DNA from: Streptomyces blattellae
GTDB taxonomy: Bacteria; Actinomycetota; Actinomycetes; Streptomycetales; Streptomycetaceae
Direction: 5' to 3'
Assembly: GCF_009709555.1 (NCBI RefSeq)
Contig: NZ_WJBG01000214.1
Coordinates: forward strand, 1 to 33,356
Length of the DNA stretch: 33,356 bases
The first letter of the stretch is position 1. Every line of letters begins with the position of its first letter. Made by a program: the position numbers and the translations under genes. Of the stretch, positions 15,309-22,954 are shown piece by piece. The notes beneath the pieces were generated by a model. The model had not been told where the DNA came from. It was given only the letters and a program-made list of their open reading frames with translations, and searched no databases.

Positions 15309-16841
15309 TTGGGTTTCGCGGAGAAGCGCGGAAACTACTGGCGCGGTCGGTACAAGACCGCACCCGGCAAGCACAACACGGTCGTCGACGAGAACGGCAA
15401 GGCGATCCGGTTCGCCACCAAGGGCGAGGCCCAGCGCGCCGCGAGTGAGGCCGAGAACAAGTACCGGCGCGGCGACTGGCGCGACCCGGTGCTTGGCCAG
15501 GAGACCTTTGGCGAGTACGCGAACCGCTGGTACGAGGCCCAGGACCTGGCCGCCTCGACCATGCAGAACTACAAGCGCCACATCGAAGAGCACCTGCTCC
15601 CTGACTTCGAGGACAAGGCGCTCGCCGGCATCCTGCGCACGGACGTCGACCTGTGGGAGAAGAAGGAGAAGGCCGTCTACGCGGCCTCCAGCGTCAAGAC
15701 CTGGCGCTCGACACTCCACCTGATCTTCGAGGACGCGATTGACGAGGGCCTGATCACCTCCAACCCCGCAGCCAGACGGCGCGGGCGAGGCAAGCGCGCC
15801 GGCCGCTCCCGCGATCGCGGCCCGGAGAAGGTCGTCACCGACGCGTTCGGCATCCTGCTGACCGCCGAGAGGGCCGCCCTGCTCTCGGGCCGCGACGACG
15901 AGTTCGTTGCCGTGGTCCTCAAGGGCTACACCGGCATGCGCTGGGGCGAGATCGTCGGCCTGGAGACGGCGTTCGCCCGCCCCGGCTCGATCCGCGTCGA
16001 ATGGCAGCTGTACGAACTCGACACGGGCGAGCTCGTGCGCTGCCCGCCCAAGGACGACAGCTACCGCAAGATCGACGCGATGGACTGGCTGTCGGCCCTG
16101 GTCGCCAACCACGTCGCCCGCACGAAGCCGACCCCCTGCCCGTGTCACGGCAGGACGTACGTCTTCCGCGGGCAGGGCACGGCTCGCACCGGCGGCCACC
16201 AGGGCGCGAAGCTCGTAGACGTCGCGCGCCGCGCCGGCGTCTCGACGGGCACGGTGTCCAACGTCCTCAACCACCCCGACCGAGTTACCGAAGCCAAACG
16301 GTTGAGGGTGGAGCAGGCCATCGCGGACCTGGGGTTCGTGCGAGGCGGCGCGGTCTCGGAGCACGCTGCCCACTGGCGCCGAAACGGCTTCGCGACGTGG
16401 CTGTTCACCCCGGCGGTCTCCGGCTGGTACCCGAAGAAAGCACCACAAGAGGCCCGTCCCGTACCGCTGCTCGGCGAGCCATGGCCCGGCGTTCCGGCCC
16501 GAGGACGCGGCGCCGGCGCCCGGGCCGACGCCTGCTGGCTCCCGATAGCCAAGGGCCTCACACCCCATGGCCTCCGCCACACCCACCGGACGATGATGGA
16601 GGACCTCGGCACCGAGAAGGTCCTCATGGACCAACGCATGGGCCACATCGACGGCTCCGTCTCGGCGCGCTACGCCCACGTCACCCCTGGCATGCGTAAG
16701 CGCCTCATGCTCGGACTGACTGAGCAATGGGAGACGGCGCTCGATGCCCGGTTGGCGATGTATGCCACGTCACCGGTACGGGTCCTCAACGATCTACTGC
16801 GTGCACGCAGCGAGGCCCGCAGTGTGACCATGCCTGGATGA
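15309..16841 (+). CDS. int: Tyrosine integrase with embedded LacI-type HTH
   Basis: A 510-residue site-specific recombinase of the integrative-element type. The N-terminal arm-binding region (GFAEKRGNYWRGRYKTAPGK) and core-binding SAM-like domain (residues about 65-165) are followed by a catalytic domain with all expected residues: Arg211 (GMRWGE), His420 and Arg423 (LTPHGLRHTH), His446 (GHIDG) and Tyr455 (ARYAHV). Between the first Arg and the HxxR box, residues 301-345 read as a LacI-family helix-turn-helix (KLVDVARRAGVSTGTVSNVL, then RVEQAIADLGFVRGG). The start is TTG 15309, preceded by GGGGGAGGAAGA. The protein is longer than the usual 370-450 residues because of this insert. A terminator and an att-like sequence follow. 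It probably recombines at tRNA-Pro. Confidence 0.92.
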   Translation: MGFAEKRGNYWRGRYKTAPGKHNTVVDENGKAIRFATKGEAQRAASEAENKYRRGDWRDPVLGQETFGEYANRWYEAQDLAASTMQNYKRHIEEHLLPDFEDKALAGILRTDVDLWEKKEKAVYAASSVKTWRSTLHLIFEDAIDEGLITSNPAARRRGRGKRAGRSRDRGPEKVVTDAFGILLTAERAALLSGRDDEFVAVVLKGYTGMRWGEIVGLETAFARPGSIRVEWQLYELDTGELVRCPPKDDSYRKIDAMDWLSALVANHVARTKPTPCPCHGRTYVFRGQGTARTGGHQGAKLVDVARRAGVSTGTVSNVLNHPDRVTEAKRLRVEQAIADLGFVRGGAVSEHAAHWRRNGFATWLFTPAVSGWYPKKAPQEARPVPLLGEPWPGVPARGRGAGARADACWLPIAKGLTPHGLRHTHRTMMEDLGTEKVLMDQRMGHIDGSVSARYAHVTPGMRKRLMLGLTEQWETALDARLAMYATSPVRVLNDLLRARSEARSVTMPG

Positions 16842-16848
16842 CGTGCGA

Positions 16849-16887
16849 CACCTGTGCTCCACGCGATCACCTCGCGGGGCACAGGTG
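16849..16887 (+). terminator. Terminator after int
   Basis: CACCTGTGC at 16849-16857 and GCACAGGTG at 16879-16887 form the outer stem, with inner GC pairing (CGCG with CGCG) around a short loop. It starts eight bases after the integrase stop. It has no U-run, as is common in Streptomyces. Confidence 0.75.
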
Positions 16888-16960
16888 TTTGCTTCGTGTA
16901 ATCGTTGCTCCGAAACGGCCCCACAATCAGGCAGGGGCCGACCCGCGATGCGGATCAGGC

Positions 16961-17012
16961 CCTGACCTGGTGTTTCACCGTCGGTGGCGGGGCGCGGCCT
17001 CTTCTTCCCGAA
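16961..17012. repeat. Degenerate attachment site / tRNA-Pro remnant
   Basis: CCTGACCTGGTGTTTC (16961-16976) is identical to 22827-22842 beside the intact tRNA-Pro. The similarity continues into the tRNA 3' half (GTCGG, TGGCGGG, then GGCCTCTTCTTCCCGAA against GACCTCTTCGTCCCGAA), with a ten-base gap where the T-arm should be. Upstream flanks also align (GTTGCTCCGAAACGG near 16904 against the GGCTCCCAAAACGG part near 22768). I read this as the right end of the int-bearing element with a decayed tRNA 3' segment. From 17013 to 17216 I see no supported gene. Confidence 0.65.
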
Positions 17013-17216
17013 AGCAACATAGGCGGGCTGGACTATGAGTCGGTGTCTTTCTCACCTGCTGCAATGCTGCATGGGCGTCCATGCCGGTCCGCCGCCGTGC
17101 GCGGGCGTTGTAGCGCAGATAGGCACACACTTCGCCCTGGAGTCCAATCCTGCAGTCGAGCCGCAGCCGATAGTGGTTGCCCGTCGGAACCGCGGACCTA
17201 CCTGGATGGGCACGAG

Positions 17217-18986
17217 TCAGAAGATCGTTTCGTCTGGTCCGTTATCCTCCCCCTCAGGTGCGATCTTCTTTCGGGGGCGCGTCCTTTTTGCCTTCGGGAA
17301 TGCGGGGCCAGGTCCATAACGGACGGCTGTTCCGCGCTTTTGTTCGGATGTTCGCGTGATTACTTCGCGACCAACGAGATCGCGGAGAATATCCCGTGCC
17401 TGATATACGTCCACATCAAATAGGCGCTGAATCGTCCTATTGTTCACCTCGCCGTAGTCGACGATGTGCTCGATAATCTTCTTATCGATGTCATCGATTG
17501 CTCGACTGTGATATGTGACGGCACTGCCAAGTCGGGCTACTACTTCTGCCCGGAGGCGATACGTGGGGAATCTGTTCCGCATGGTTCCGCGACTGGGTTC
17601 CAAAATGTTGAGGGGGTCGACGGATAGTCTGAGGAGTGCCGCCTGGGCCTCCTCCTCGGTCCGCTGAATCACGTGCGCAATTTCGGACGCCTTGACGGTG
17701 CGCTTACTGCAGAGCATGCGAATGATGAGCAGTGCATCAGTGTCGTCTTGCTCGTCCTCAGGGAGGGAGGCGAGAAACTTTGCGATTCGTGTATTAGGTG
17801 GTGCTCCCCGAAATAGCACGGAAACTTGTTCTGAATCCTCCGAGATGACGGGTACATCGCGCCCGGAGCGAATCATCTCGCGGAACATTCGGTCGACGCC
17901 CTGGCCAACTTCTTCGGCGAGGCCCAGCAGCCGGAACGACGCAGCGAGCGCCGGGTATCGGGCCCGAGACCCCCGAGTGAGGATGTTGCTCGTCGTAACG
18001 CCGGACACAAGAGGGCCGGGAGAGTCGATCTTCAGGTACTGCGGCGAATGCTCGATGCGTACAGGAACGCGGAGGCGCCAGTCGCCGTGGATCAGTGCGT
18101 TTACGATTGCTTCGCGAACGGCTGCGGATGGGTAGTCTTCAATTTGCAATTGGCGGCCGTCAGGAAGGGTTACCGGCGTGATCCCCTGGCGCGCCCGGAC
18201 GGCCTGGAGGATTTCCTCGAAGGCCAGAACGAGCGGTGTGCCGAGCCTGAGAATTGCATCAGTCTCACCCGCTTGAGTTCGGCGGTGTTGATAGACAATG
18301 GCTTCGGCTGGAGATGATGCCGCGTCCTGGCACAACATCAATTCACCGGCTCGGGTAAGCGTGCCGTCATCCGCCACGGCCTTCATCGCCTGCAGCAGAT
18401 CGCTATCGTTAAGCCTTCCATGCCTTTGGCGTGTGACGTCGATAGAACTAGTCAAAAGCCTTCTGCAGTAGCGAAACGCCAAGGGGTCAATATCATCGAC
18501 GGAGCGGCCGCTGGGTGTACCTGACCAGTCGAATCCTCGGCGTTCCTCTGCCAAACGGGTGACATCGGACGGGCGCATCGGGATGCAGTCAGTGTTGATT
18601 CGCTGGTAGGTGTAGCCCTTGGCTGTGGAATAAACTTCAAGGCCCTCGGGTACTGAGATGACCAGAAGCCTCTTGCCGGAAAATGTGACCTCGTCGACTT
18701 CCACCAGTAGAGATGGGGTCGTGAGCTGGTGGATCCGGCCCCGCAAGGTGGATGCATCCAGGTCGCAGCCGATGAAGGCTTGCTCGCCGCTGCGGGCATC
18801 GACAACACCTACGACGATCTTCCCGCCGCTGGCGTTGGCGAAGCATACGGCGGCCTCCGCCAGGTCAGTGAAGGCGTCCTTCTGGTTGGGCTTGGCCTGC
18901 TTGAAGTCCAGGGTCTCTGACTCGCACTTGGCTGCAGTCGTGCCGGCTAGGACCTTCTCCAGCACTGGGAGGACCGAGGATGGCAT
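17217..18986 (-). CDS. AlbA_2 (Schlafen-type) DNA-binding / GHKL-like ATPase protein
   Basis: A 589-residue protein starting at ATG 18986 with AAAGGAG 10 bases before it. The N-terminal AlbA_2 domain is clear: ESETLDFKQ (residues 22-30), ANASGGKIVVGVVD (about 50-63), LLVISVPEG and GYTYQRINTDCIPM. A C-terminal RecG-like HATPase_c_4 region includes VREAIVNALIHGDW (about 290) and the Gly-rich LLGLAEEVGQGVDRMF. A winged helix (KKIIEHIVDYGEVNNRTIQR) and a basic tail close the protein. Members of this broad family occur as lone genes on mobile elements and near defence genes; the biochemical role is unsettled. Codon use has more A- and T-ending codons than neighbouring genes, consistent with transfer. 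It stands alone on its strand. Confidence 0.85.
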   Translation of the reverse strand: MPSSVLPVLEKVLAGTTAAKCESETLDFKQAKPNQKDAFTDLAEAAVCFANASGGKIVVGVVDARSGEQAFIGCDLDASTLRGRIHQLTTPSLLVEVDEVTFSGKRLLVISVPEGLEVYSTAKGYTYQRINTDCIPMRPSDVTRLAEERRGFDWSGTPSGRSVDDIDPLAFRYCRRLLTSSIDVTRQRHGRLNDSDLLQAMKAVADDGTLTRAGELMLCQDAASSPAEAIVYQHRRTQAGETDAILRLGTPLVLAFEEILQAVRARQGITPVTLPDGRQLQIEDYPSAAVREAIVNALIHGDWRLRVPVRIEHSPQYLKIDSPGPLVSGVTTSNILTRGSRARYPALAASFRLLGLAEEVGQGVDRMFREMIRSGRDVPVISEDSEQVSVLFRGAPPNTRIAKFLASLPEDEQDDTDALLIIRMLCSKRTVKASEIAHVIQRTEEEAQAALLRLSVDPLNILEPSRGTMRNRFPTYRLRAEVVARLGSAVTYHSRAIDDIDKKIIEHIVDYGEVNNRTIQRLFDVDVYQARDILRDLVGREVITRTSEQKRGTAVRYGPGPAFPKAKRTRPRKKIAPEGEDNGPDETIF

Positions 18987-19120
18987 CGTTTGAGGCTCCT
19001 TTGGGGGAAGTCTTGCAGTCAGAGTAGTCCCAAAGGAGCTCTCAAAGGATGTGAGCCTCGCTTGTGAATCGCGACTGGAGTCAGCATTGGATGTGAGGCT
19101 GGCGGCGTTTCCTGGTTGAG

Positions 19121-19519
19121 TCAAGCCGCCGCTGCGACTGGCGGGGTGGGCTGGCTCGCCTTGTCGCGGACGAGTGCTCAGAGCATGCTGGTCGGGCGCC
19201 GTGCCATGGGCGATGGCGGCTTGGACGTCTTTGTAGCCACCGCAGCAGCTCTACGTGGTAGGTGTGGTTTGGACCTTCGCAGATGATGCTGGTCTACGTG
19301 GTGAGGTAGAAGACTCTGCGCAGGCGGCGGCTGTAGCGGTTGGAGCGATGCAGGTTGCCGGTGCGACGCCAGGAGTCGCGTGGAACGGGCATCAGCCCGG
19401 CTGCAGACGCCAGGTGGTCGGCATCCGTATAGGGGGTCATGTCGCTGCGGCGACGACGAATTCGGCCCCGAAGATGGGGCCCATGCCCGGCAGCACGGGG
19501 CAGGGCAGGGCTCACTGGC
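19121..19519 (-). pseudogene. IS110-family transposase C-terminal remnant
   Basis: Read on the minus strand, pieces of the Transposase_20 domain of another IS110-type enzyme appear: LPGMGPIFGAEFVVAA, DMTPYTDADHLASAAGLMPV, PRDSWRRTGNLHRSNRYSRR, LRRVFYLTT, then an in-frame stop, SIICEGPNHTY, and in another frame GYKDVQAAIA. At least two frame changes and a stop are present, and the DEDD half is missing. It differs from the intact copy at 245-1471. It abuts the integrase shard at 19513 and ends about 130 bases before the start of the AlbA_2 gene. Confidence 0.75.
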
Positions 19520-19580
19520 GAAGCTCGTCGACATCGCGCGTCGTGCCGAAGTCTCCACGGGCACGGTGCCCAAGGTCCTC
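19513..19580 (+). pseudogene. Fragment of an integrase LacI-HTH segment
   Basis: The frame AKLVDIARRAEVSTGTVPKV closely matches AKLVDVARRAGVSTGTVSNV of the integrase (16206-16265), with high DNA identity over about 60 bases. The match stops at both sides: the IS110 remnant lies on the left and an unrelated gene end on the right. It is most simply a shard of the integrase that once belonged to the element nearest the tRNA. A shard of a LacI-family regulator is the alternative. Confidence 0.55.
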
Positions 19581-20069
19581 TTACCCGTCCGTTGCCGGTG
19601 CCCGACTGACGATGTCGGACAGAGGCCCGCGATAGGTGGTGCCGAGCTTGCTCACCACGCCCAGGGTGGGGCCGGGTCCGCTCTTCATGCGGCTCACGTA
19701 GTTTTCGGGCAGCAGTACCCGGTCACCGACCTCGAGCGGTGTGCTCCCGCGCCAGCGGTAGGCGTATCCGCCGACGTCCACAACTTGATGGCCGTCGATC
19801 TCGTACACGCGCTTCGCGTCGTCCAGTTGTTCCTCAAGCTCTTTGACGCGCTGTTCCAACCGTTCGATCCGGGATCTGGAGAAGGTCGCGCTGCTCTCGC
19901 TGCCGGATTTGTAGCCTTCGCTCCACCCGCGTCGGTGAGCCTCGGCCACGGCTTTGTCCTGCTCCGTGGCATGCGTGCCGCACGCCACGTCCGAGCCCGA
20001 TATCCGGACCTTGCATGGGTTCCCGGAGCGGGTCGGACGCCCGCAGGTGCGGTTGTGCTGGTCGGTCAT
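19581..20069 (-). CDS. Small protein with Cys/His cluster, coiled coil and SH3-like end
   Basis: A 162-residue protein from ATG 20069, with AGGGGGAT before it. The N-terminus has a possible zinc site (TCGRPTRSGNPCKVR, then ACGTHATEQ). A coiled coil follows at about 66-90 (RSRIERLEQRVKELEEQLDD), and a C-terminal beta-rich segment (GYAYRWRGSTPLEVGDRVLL, then GVVSKLGTTYRGPL) looks SH3- or KOW-like. I do not recognise a named family. It is divergent from the gene at 20202 with about 130 bases between them, so the two may share control. Nucleic-acid binding is a guess from composition. Confidence 0.65.
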   Translation of the reverse strand: MTDQHNRTCGRPTRSGNPCKVRISGSDVACGTHATEQDKAVAEAHRRGWSEGYKSGSESSATFSRSRIERLEQRVKELEEQLDDAKRVYEIDGHQVVDVGGYAYRWRGSTPLEVGDRVLLPENYVSRMKSGPGPTLGVVSKLGTTYRGPLSDIVSRAPATDG

Positions 20070-20201
20070 GTGAGATCCCCCTGGGAGAAGTTGACCCGTG
20101 ATCTTCTCTCAGGTTTCTGCCGAGAGGACGGCGGAAACGAGACATATCTCGGATCTGCTGATTGGGGCGTGGCTGTGTCGTCGACCTGGCTCAATGGACG
20201 T

Positions 20202-21044
20202 ATGGAGAATGGGGAACGCTGGGCGTATCGGGCCACACCGAAGGAGCTGGGCGGCGCGGTGCGCCAGGTGGAGATCGTCCGGGTCCGCGGCTCTGGAAGA
20301 TCAGGGCACGTACACGTGCGGTTCCTGGATGGTGACGAGGCCGGCTTGCAGGAGTGGGTGGGCCTCGCCTGCCTGGTGGCCTCGTGGAGTGACGTCGAGT
20401 CCTTCAGAGCGGATGACGCAACGGAGTTGGCATTGGTGGAGGCATCCCGCCACGTCCGGGGCAGCACGGAGTTCGAGGCCGCCCGCATGGTCCTCGGATT
20501 CGTCCGCCCGAAGAACAGGCTGCGCCTGCGCCGAACGGTGGCGGACGCAGGCGTTCTGGAGCTGAACCGCATCGACGAGACTGCACCGCTCATCGGCATG
20601 GACGCGGCCGAACTACGCGGCGACACCATGGTGTGCGAGAACCGCCACGGCATGTGCCTGGCCGGTTGGACGGTCACCGAGCGCATCGCCCGCCACGTGG
20701 CCGGACGCCTCGCCGACGAGATCCTTCCGGAGGTGGACCGCAAGCAGCAGGACATCGAGCAGGAGCGTGCCCAGCCCTCCTGGTACTCCTACAGCCGCCG
20801 GGACGATCGCAAGTTGGACGCGGAGGCAGCCGTCCTGCGAACCGTCCGGGTGTGGTGCGGCCAGGACAAGGCCGACCGCTACGACGAGTTGGTTGCCCTA
20901 CGCGCCGAGGTCATCCGGCTCGGGGAACTGGTCGAGAAGGCGGTCAAGGCCCTACGCGATCGCGGCCACGGCGTCATCGCCTCCACCATTGAGCGCGACC
21001 TTGGCGTCCATATCTCCAGCCTTGATCCTGACGTGCGTCGATGA
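20202..21044 (+). CDS. Protein of unknown function on the tRNA-Pro island
   Basis: A 280-residue protein. The N-terminus (MENGERWAYRATPKELGG, VEIVRVRG, HVHVRFLDGDEAGLQEWV) resembles a small Tudor/SH3-like module. It is followed by helical regions and a C-terminal coiled segment (LVALRAEVIRLGELVEKAVK) ending at SSLDPDVRR. No catalytic motif is evident. ATG 20202 was chosen because it begins right at the conserved-looking MENGERW; GTG 20169 is also in frame, and neither has a strong ribosome binding site. The 3' end overlaps the convergent gene 20974-22611 by 71 bases, which is long. Family unknown to me. Confidence 0.65.
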   Translation: MENGERWAYRATPKELGGAVRQVEIVRVRGSGRSGHVHVRFLDGDEAGLQEWVGLACLVASWSDVESFRADDATELALVEASRHVRGSTEFEAARMVLGFVRPKNRLRLRRTVADAGVLELNRIDETAPLIGMDAAELRGDTMVCENRHGMCLAGWTVTERIARHVAGRLADEILPEVDRKQQDIEQERAQPSWYSYSRRDDRKLDAEAAVLRTVRVWCGQDKADRYDELVALRAEVIRLGELVEKAVKALRDRGHGVIASTIERDLGVHISSLDPDVRR

Positions 21045-22611
21045 GACCGCGCCACGGATCTGGCTCCGCCTTGGGCGGCACTGGCTGTGTAGCGGGCTTC
21101 TTCTCCTTCTCCGGTCGGTGTGGGTGCCAGCCGTCGAGGAACGGTCGTAGCTGATCTCCTGTCGGTTCCGCGTGGAAGTTGAGAGAAGCCAGGCCCTTTC
21201 CGTTCTTGGTGGGGTCGAGCCGGTCGGCCTCCGCCTTCCCCCAAGCCGACCACTCTCGCAGTCTCTCGGCTTCGAGGGCGTCTTCCGACGCCGCGGCGGC
21301 TTCATCCAGAGCGGCGCAGAACGTCCGGATCTCCCCTGCAACCTGCCACCTCTCAAGGGCCGTACCGAAGTGCTCGGCCCGTGCCGCGTGAACCGCTCTT
21401 ATCGAAGCCACGCTGACGGCGGCCTCCCACTCCCGCCGCTCGCGCTCCTCCCGCTCCGCTTCCAGGCGCTGGCGCTCGGCCTCCTGCCGCTCCCGCTCCT
21501 CTCGCAGGCGCTGCTGCTCCGCCTCACGTTCCAGCCGAGCCCGCTCCTGCTCCTCCGCACGAGCCTTCAACGCCCAGAAGACTGAACCGATCTGCTCCTC
21601 CAGAGGCTTCTCAGCCGTGTCGGACCATTCCTTCTTCCAGCCGTAGCTGTAGCCCGACTGCTGGCTGACCAGCAGCTCCAGTTCGCCGGACGGCTCGAAC
21701 TTCTGGGCTGGGGTGACACGTTGCCAGTCGTACGTACGGCGGCCCGGCTGCTTGGGGACGTACCGGACCGGCTTCTGCCGTTCGCGGAAGCTGACCTCGT
21801 ACGTCCTGCCGTGGACGGTGAGCAGCGGCCTCGGCTGCCTGCGCTTCTTCGACACTGCGATCTCGCCGTGGCGTGCGAGGGCTTGCTCAGCGAGGAGCCG
21901 GAGCAGCGAGAGCACCCGAGGGAGGACCTCCTCCGAGATCTCGAAGGCACTGTGGTCCGCGCTGACTGCAGCGATCACGTCCTTGACATCGGTGATCACA
22001 CGGCTGCGCGCCAGCCGGATCCGGTTCCACTCGGTCTCGTCCTCGCCGGTCACCCTGAGCAGACCGAGGAAGAAGTCCCCCTTCGCCCGCCCGCTGTACT
22101 TCAGGTGATACCCGTCGGGCGCACACTGCCGCGCCGCGTCGAACGCCCTGCGGTAACGGGCCCGCTCCTCGTCGCTGGGGTCCGGGATCCTGAGGAACCG
22201 CCCAGCCTGCTGTACTTCCGCGATCAAAGCCGTGCCGACTTCCGCCGGCGACGGCTGTGGGGGCTTGGCTGCGCGCTGCGGCGCTGGCTTCGTCGTGGAC
22301 GGGGCTGCGGCTTGCTTCTGTGGTGAAGGGGTCGCTGGTGTCCGTTGCTCGGGACCCGTCAACCGCTGCTTGCGCTGGGCTGGCTCCGGGCGGTCCGGGT
22401 GATGGCCGTGCTCCAGATAGAAGCGCCCCGCGTCGGTGATCTCCGCCTGCCATTTCCCATCCTGTTTGGGCATGGTGATCAGGCGCCGCTCCTTGAGCGC
22501 GCGGGCGGTAAGAGCGAGCTCGGGGCTGTCCGACGTGACGGGGTCGGTCCCGTCGCCGATGCGGGTGAGGAGTGAGAGCTGCCGGTCGTTTAACGGAGAC
22601 CATGGGTGCAT
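20974..22611 (-). CDS. Large protein with coiled-coil arm, unknown function
   Basis: A 545-residue protein from ATG 22611. An N-terminal winged-helix-like part (SPLNDRQLSLLTRIGDG, ALTARALKERRLITMPKQDG, WQAEITDAGRFYLEHGHHP) is followed by a Pro/Ala-rich linker at about 75-120. A mixed domain follows (VGTALIAEVQQAGRFLRIPD to VHGRTYEVSFRERQKPVRYV). Next comes a very charged Glu/Arg coiled coil at about 365-425, then a C-terminal domain ending GWRYGRQGRAQWWRR. The winged helix suggests DNA binding, but I recognise no enzyme motif. It is the gene closest to the attachment site and transcribes away from the tRNA. Confidence 0.7.
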   Translation of the reverse strand: MHPWSPLNDRQLSLLTRIGDGTDPVTSDSPELALTARALKERRLITMPKQDGKWQAEITDAGRFYLEHGHHPDRPEPAQRKQRLTGPEQRTPATPSPQKQAAAPSTTKPAPQRAAKPPQPSPAEVGTALIAEVQQAGRFLRIPDPSDEERARYRRAFDAARQCAPDGYHLKYSGRAKGDFFLGLLRVTGEDETEWNRIRLARSRVITDVKDVIAAVSADHSAFEISEEVLPRVLSLLRLLAEQALARHGEIAVSKKRRQPRPLLTVHGRTYEVSFRERQKPVRYVPKQPGRRTYDWQRVTPAQKFEPSGELELLVSQQSGYSYGWKKEWSDTAEKPLEEQIGSVFWALKARAEEQERARLEREAEQQRLREERERQEAERQRLEAEREERERREWEAAVSVASIRAVHAARAEHFGTALERWQVAGEIRTFCAALDEAAAASEDALEAERLREWSAWGKAEADRLDPTKNGKGLASLNFHAEPTGDQLRPFLDGWHPHRPEKEKKPATQPVPPKAEPDPWRGLIDARQDQGWRYGRQGRAQWWRR

Positions 22612-22755
22612 GGCGATCGTCGTACCGTCTGTGGTCTTCTCGGCACAAGCCGTGGGGTGACCCTTCCAGGGCGCATGCAGCGCACAGCGCGCTCGAAGGC
22701 GGAACGCCCTGGCGGGGAGCCACCCGGGAGCCGGATCCCGAAGGCCACACCCAGT

Positions 22756-22777
22756 TGGCTCCCAAATGGCTCCCAAA
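22756..22777 (+). repeat. Two adjacent 11-base repeats, possible integrase arm sites
   Basis: TGGCTCCCAAA occurs twice in a row (22756-22766 and 22767-22777), about 50 bases from the attachment core. Short direct repeats at this distance fit arm-type sites of a tyrosine integrase. A weaker related sequence (GCTCCGAAACGG) is present before the degenerate att at 16904-16920. Confidence 0.5.
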
Positions 22778-22799
22778 ACGGGGCCGCACAGCAAATCAG

Positions 22800-22827
22800 G
22801 CCCGGTGCTGATCTCTCAGCGCCGGGC
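22800..22827 (-). terminator. Hairpin downstream of tRNA-Pro
   Basis: GCCCGGTGCTGA (22800-22811) and TCAGCGCCGGGC (22816-22827) pair around TCTC with one mismatch. It begins 20 bases past the tRNA 3' end on the minus strand, the expected place for the tRNA terminator. It also lies next to the att core, so a recombination role cannot be excluded. Confidence 0.65.
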
Positions 22828-22888
22828 CTGACCTGGTGTTTCTCTGTCGGGGTGGCGGGATTTGAACCCACGACCTCTTCGTCCCGAA
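22827..22888. other. Attachment site (attR/attB side) in tRNA-Pro 3' half
   Basis: This is the segment shared with 16961-17012. It runs from the flank of the tRNA 3' end through the T-arm to the anticodon loop. Elements of the pSAM2 type are known to integrate into a tRNA-Pro gene and to restore its 3' half, so the tRNA stays intact. The exact crossover bases cannot be set from one sequence. Confidence 0.6.
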
Positions 22889-22920
22889 CGAAGCGCGCTG
22901 CCAAGCTGCGCTACACCCCG
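22847..22920 (-). tRNA. tRNA-Pro (anticodon CGG)
   Basis: A complete cloverleaf of 74 bases on the minus strand: acceptor CGGGGTG pairing CACCCCG, D-arm with AGCGCAGCTTGGCAGCGC, anticodon stem CTTCG/CGAAG with loop TTCGGGA (anticodon CGG at 22884-22886), T-loop GGTTCAAATCC, discriminator A. CCA is not encoded, as is usual in Streptomyces. It decodes CCG proline codons, frequent in this genome. Genomic-island genes lie on its 3' side and core chromosome on its 5' side, so it is the integration target. Confidence 0.97.
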
Positions 22921-22954
22921 ATCGTCGCTGCTCGTCGCGGCGACGTCGTTTACT

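Noticed and set aside
14979..16727. Minus-strand open frame opposite the integrase
   Set aside because: Shadow of int; no ribosome binding site or recognisable domain.
17102..17134. Plus-strand sequence similar to the 5' half of tRNA-Pro (TAGCGCAG, GGCA, CTTCG)
   Set aside because: It is in the opposite orientation to the att remnant, has no anticodon stem or T-arm after it, and overlaps a protein-like minus-strand frame.
19380..20168. Upstream extension of the frame of the 20202 gene
   Set aside because: It reads through the integrase shard and antisense to the 162-residue gene; protein-like sequence begins only near 20169-20202.
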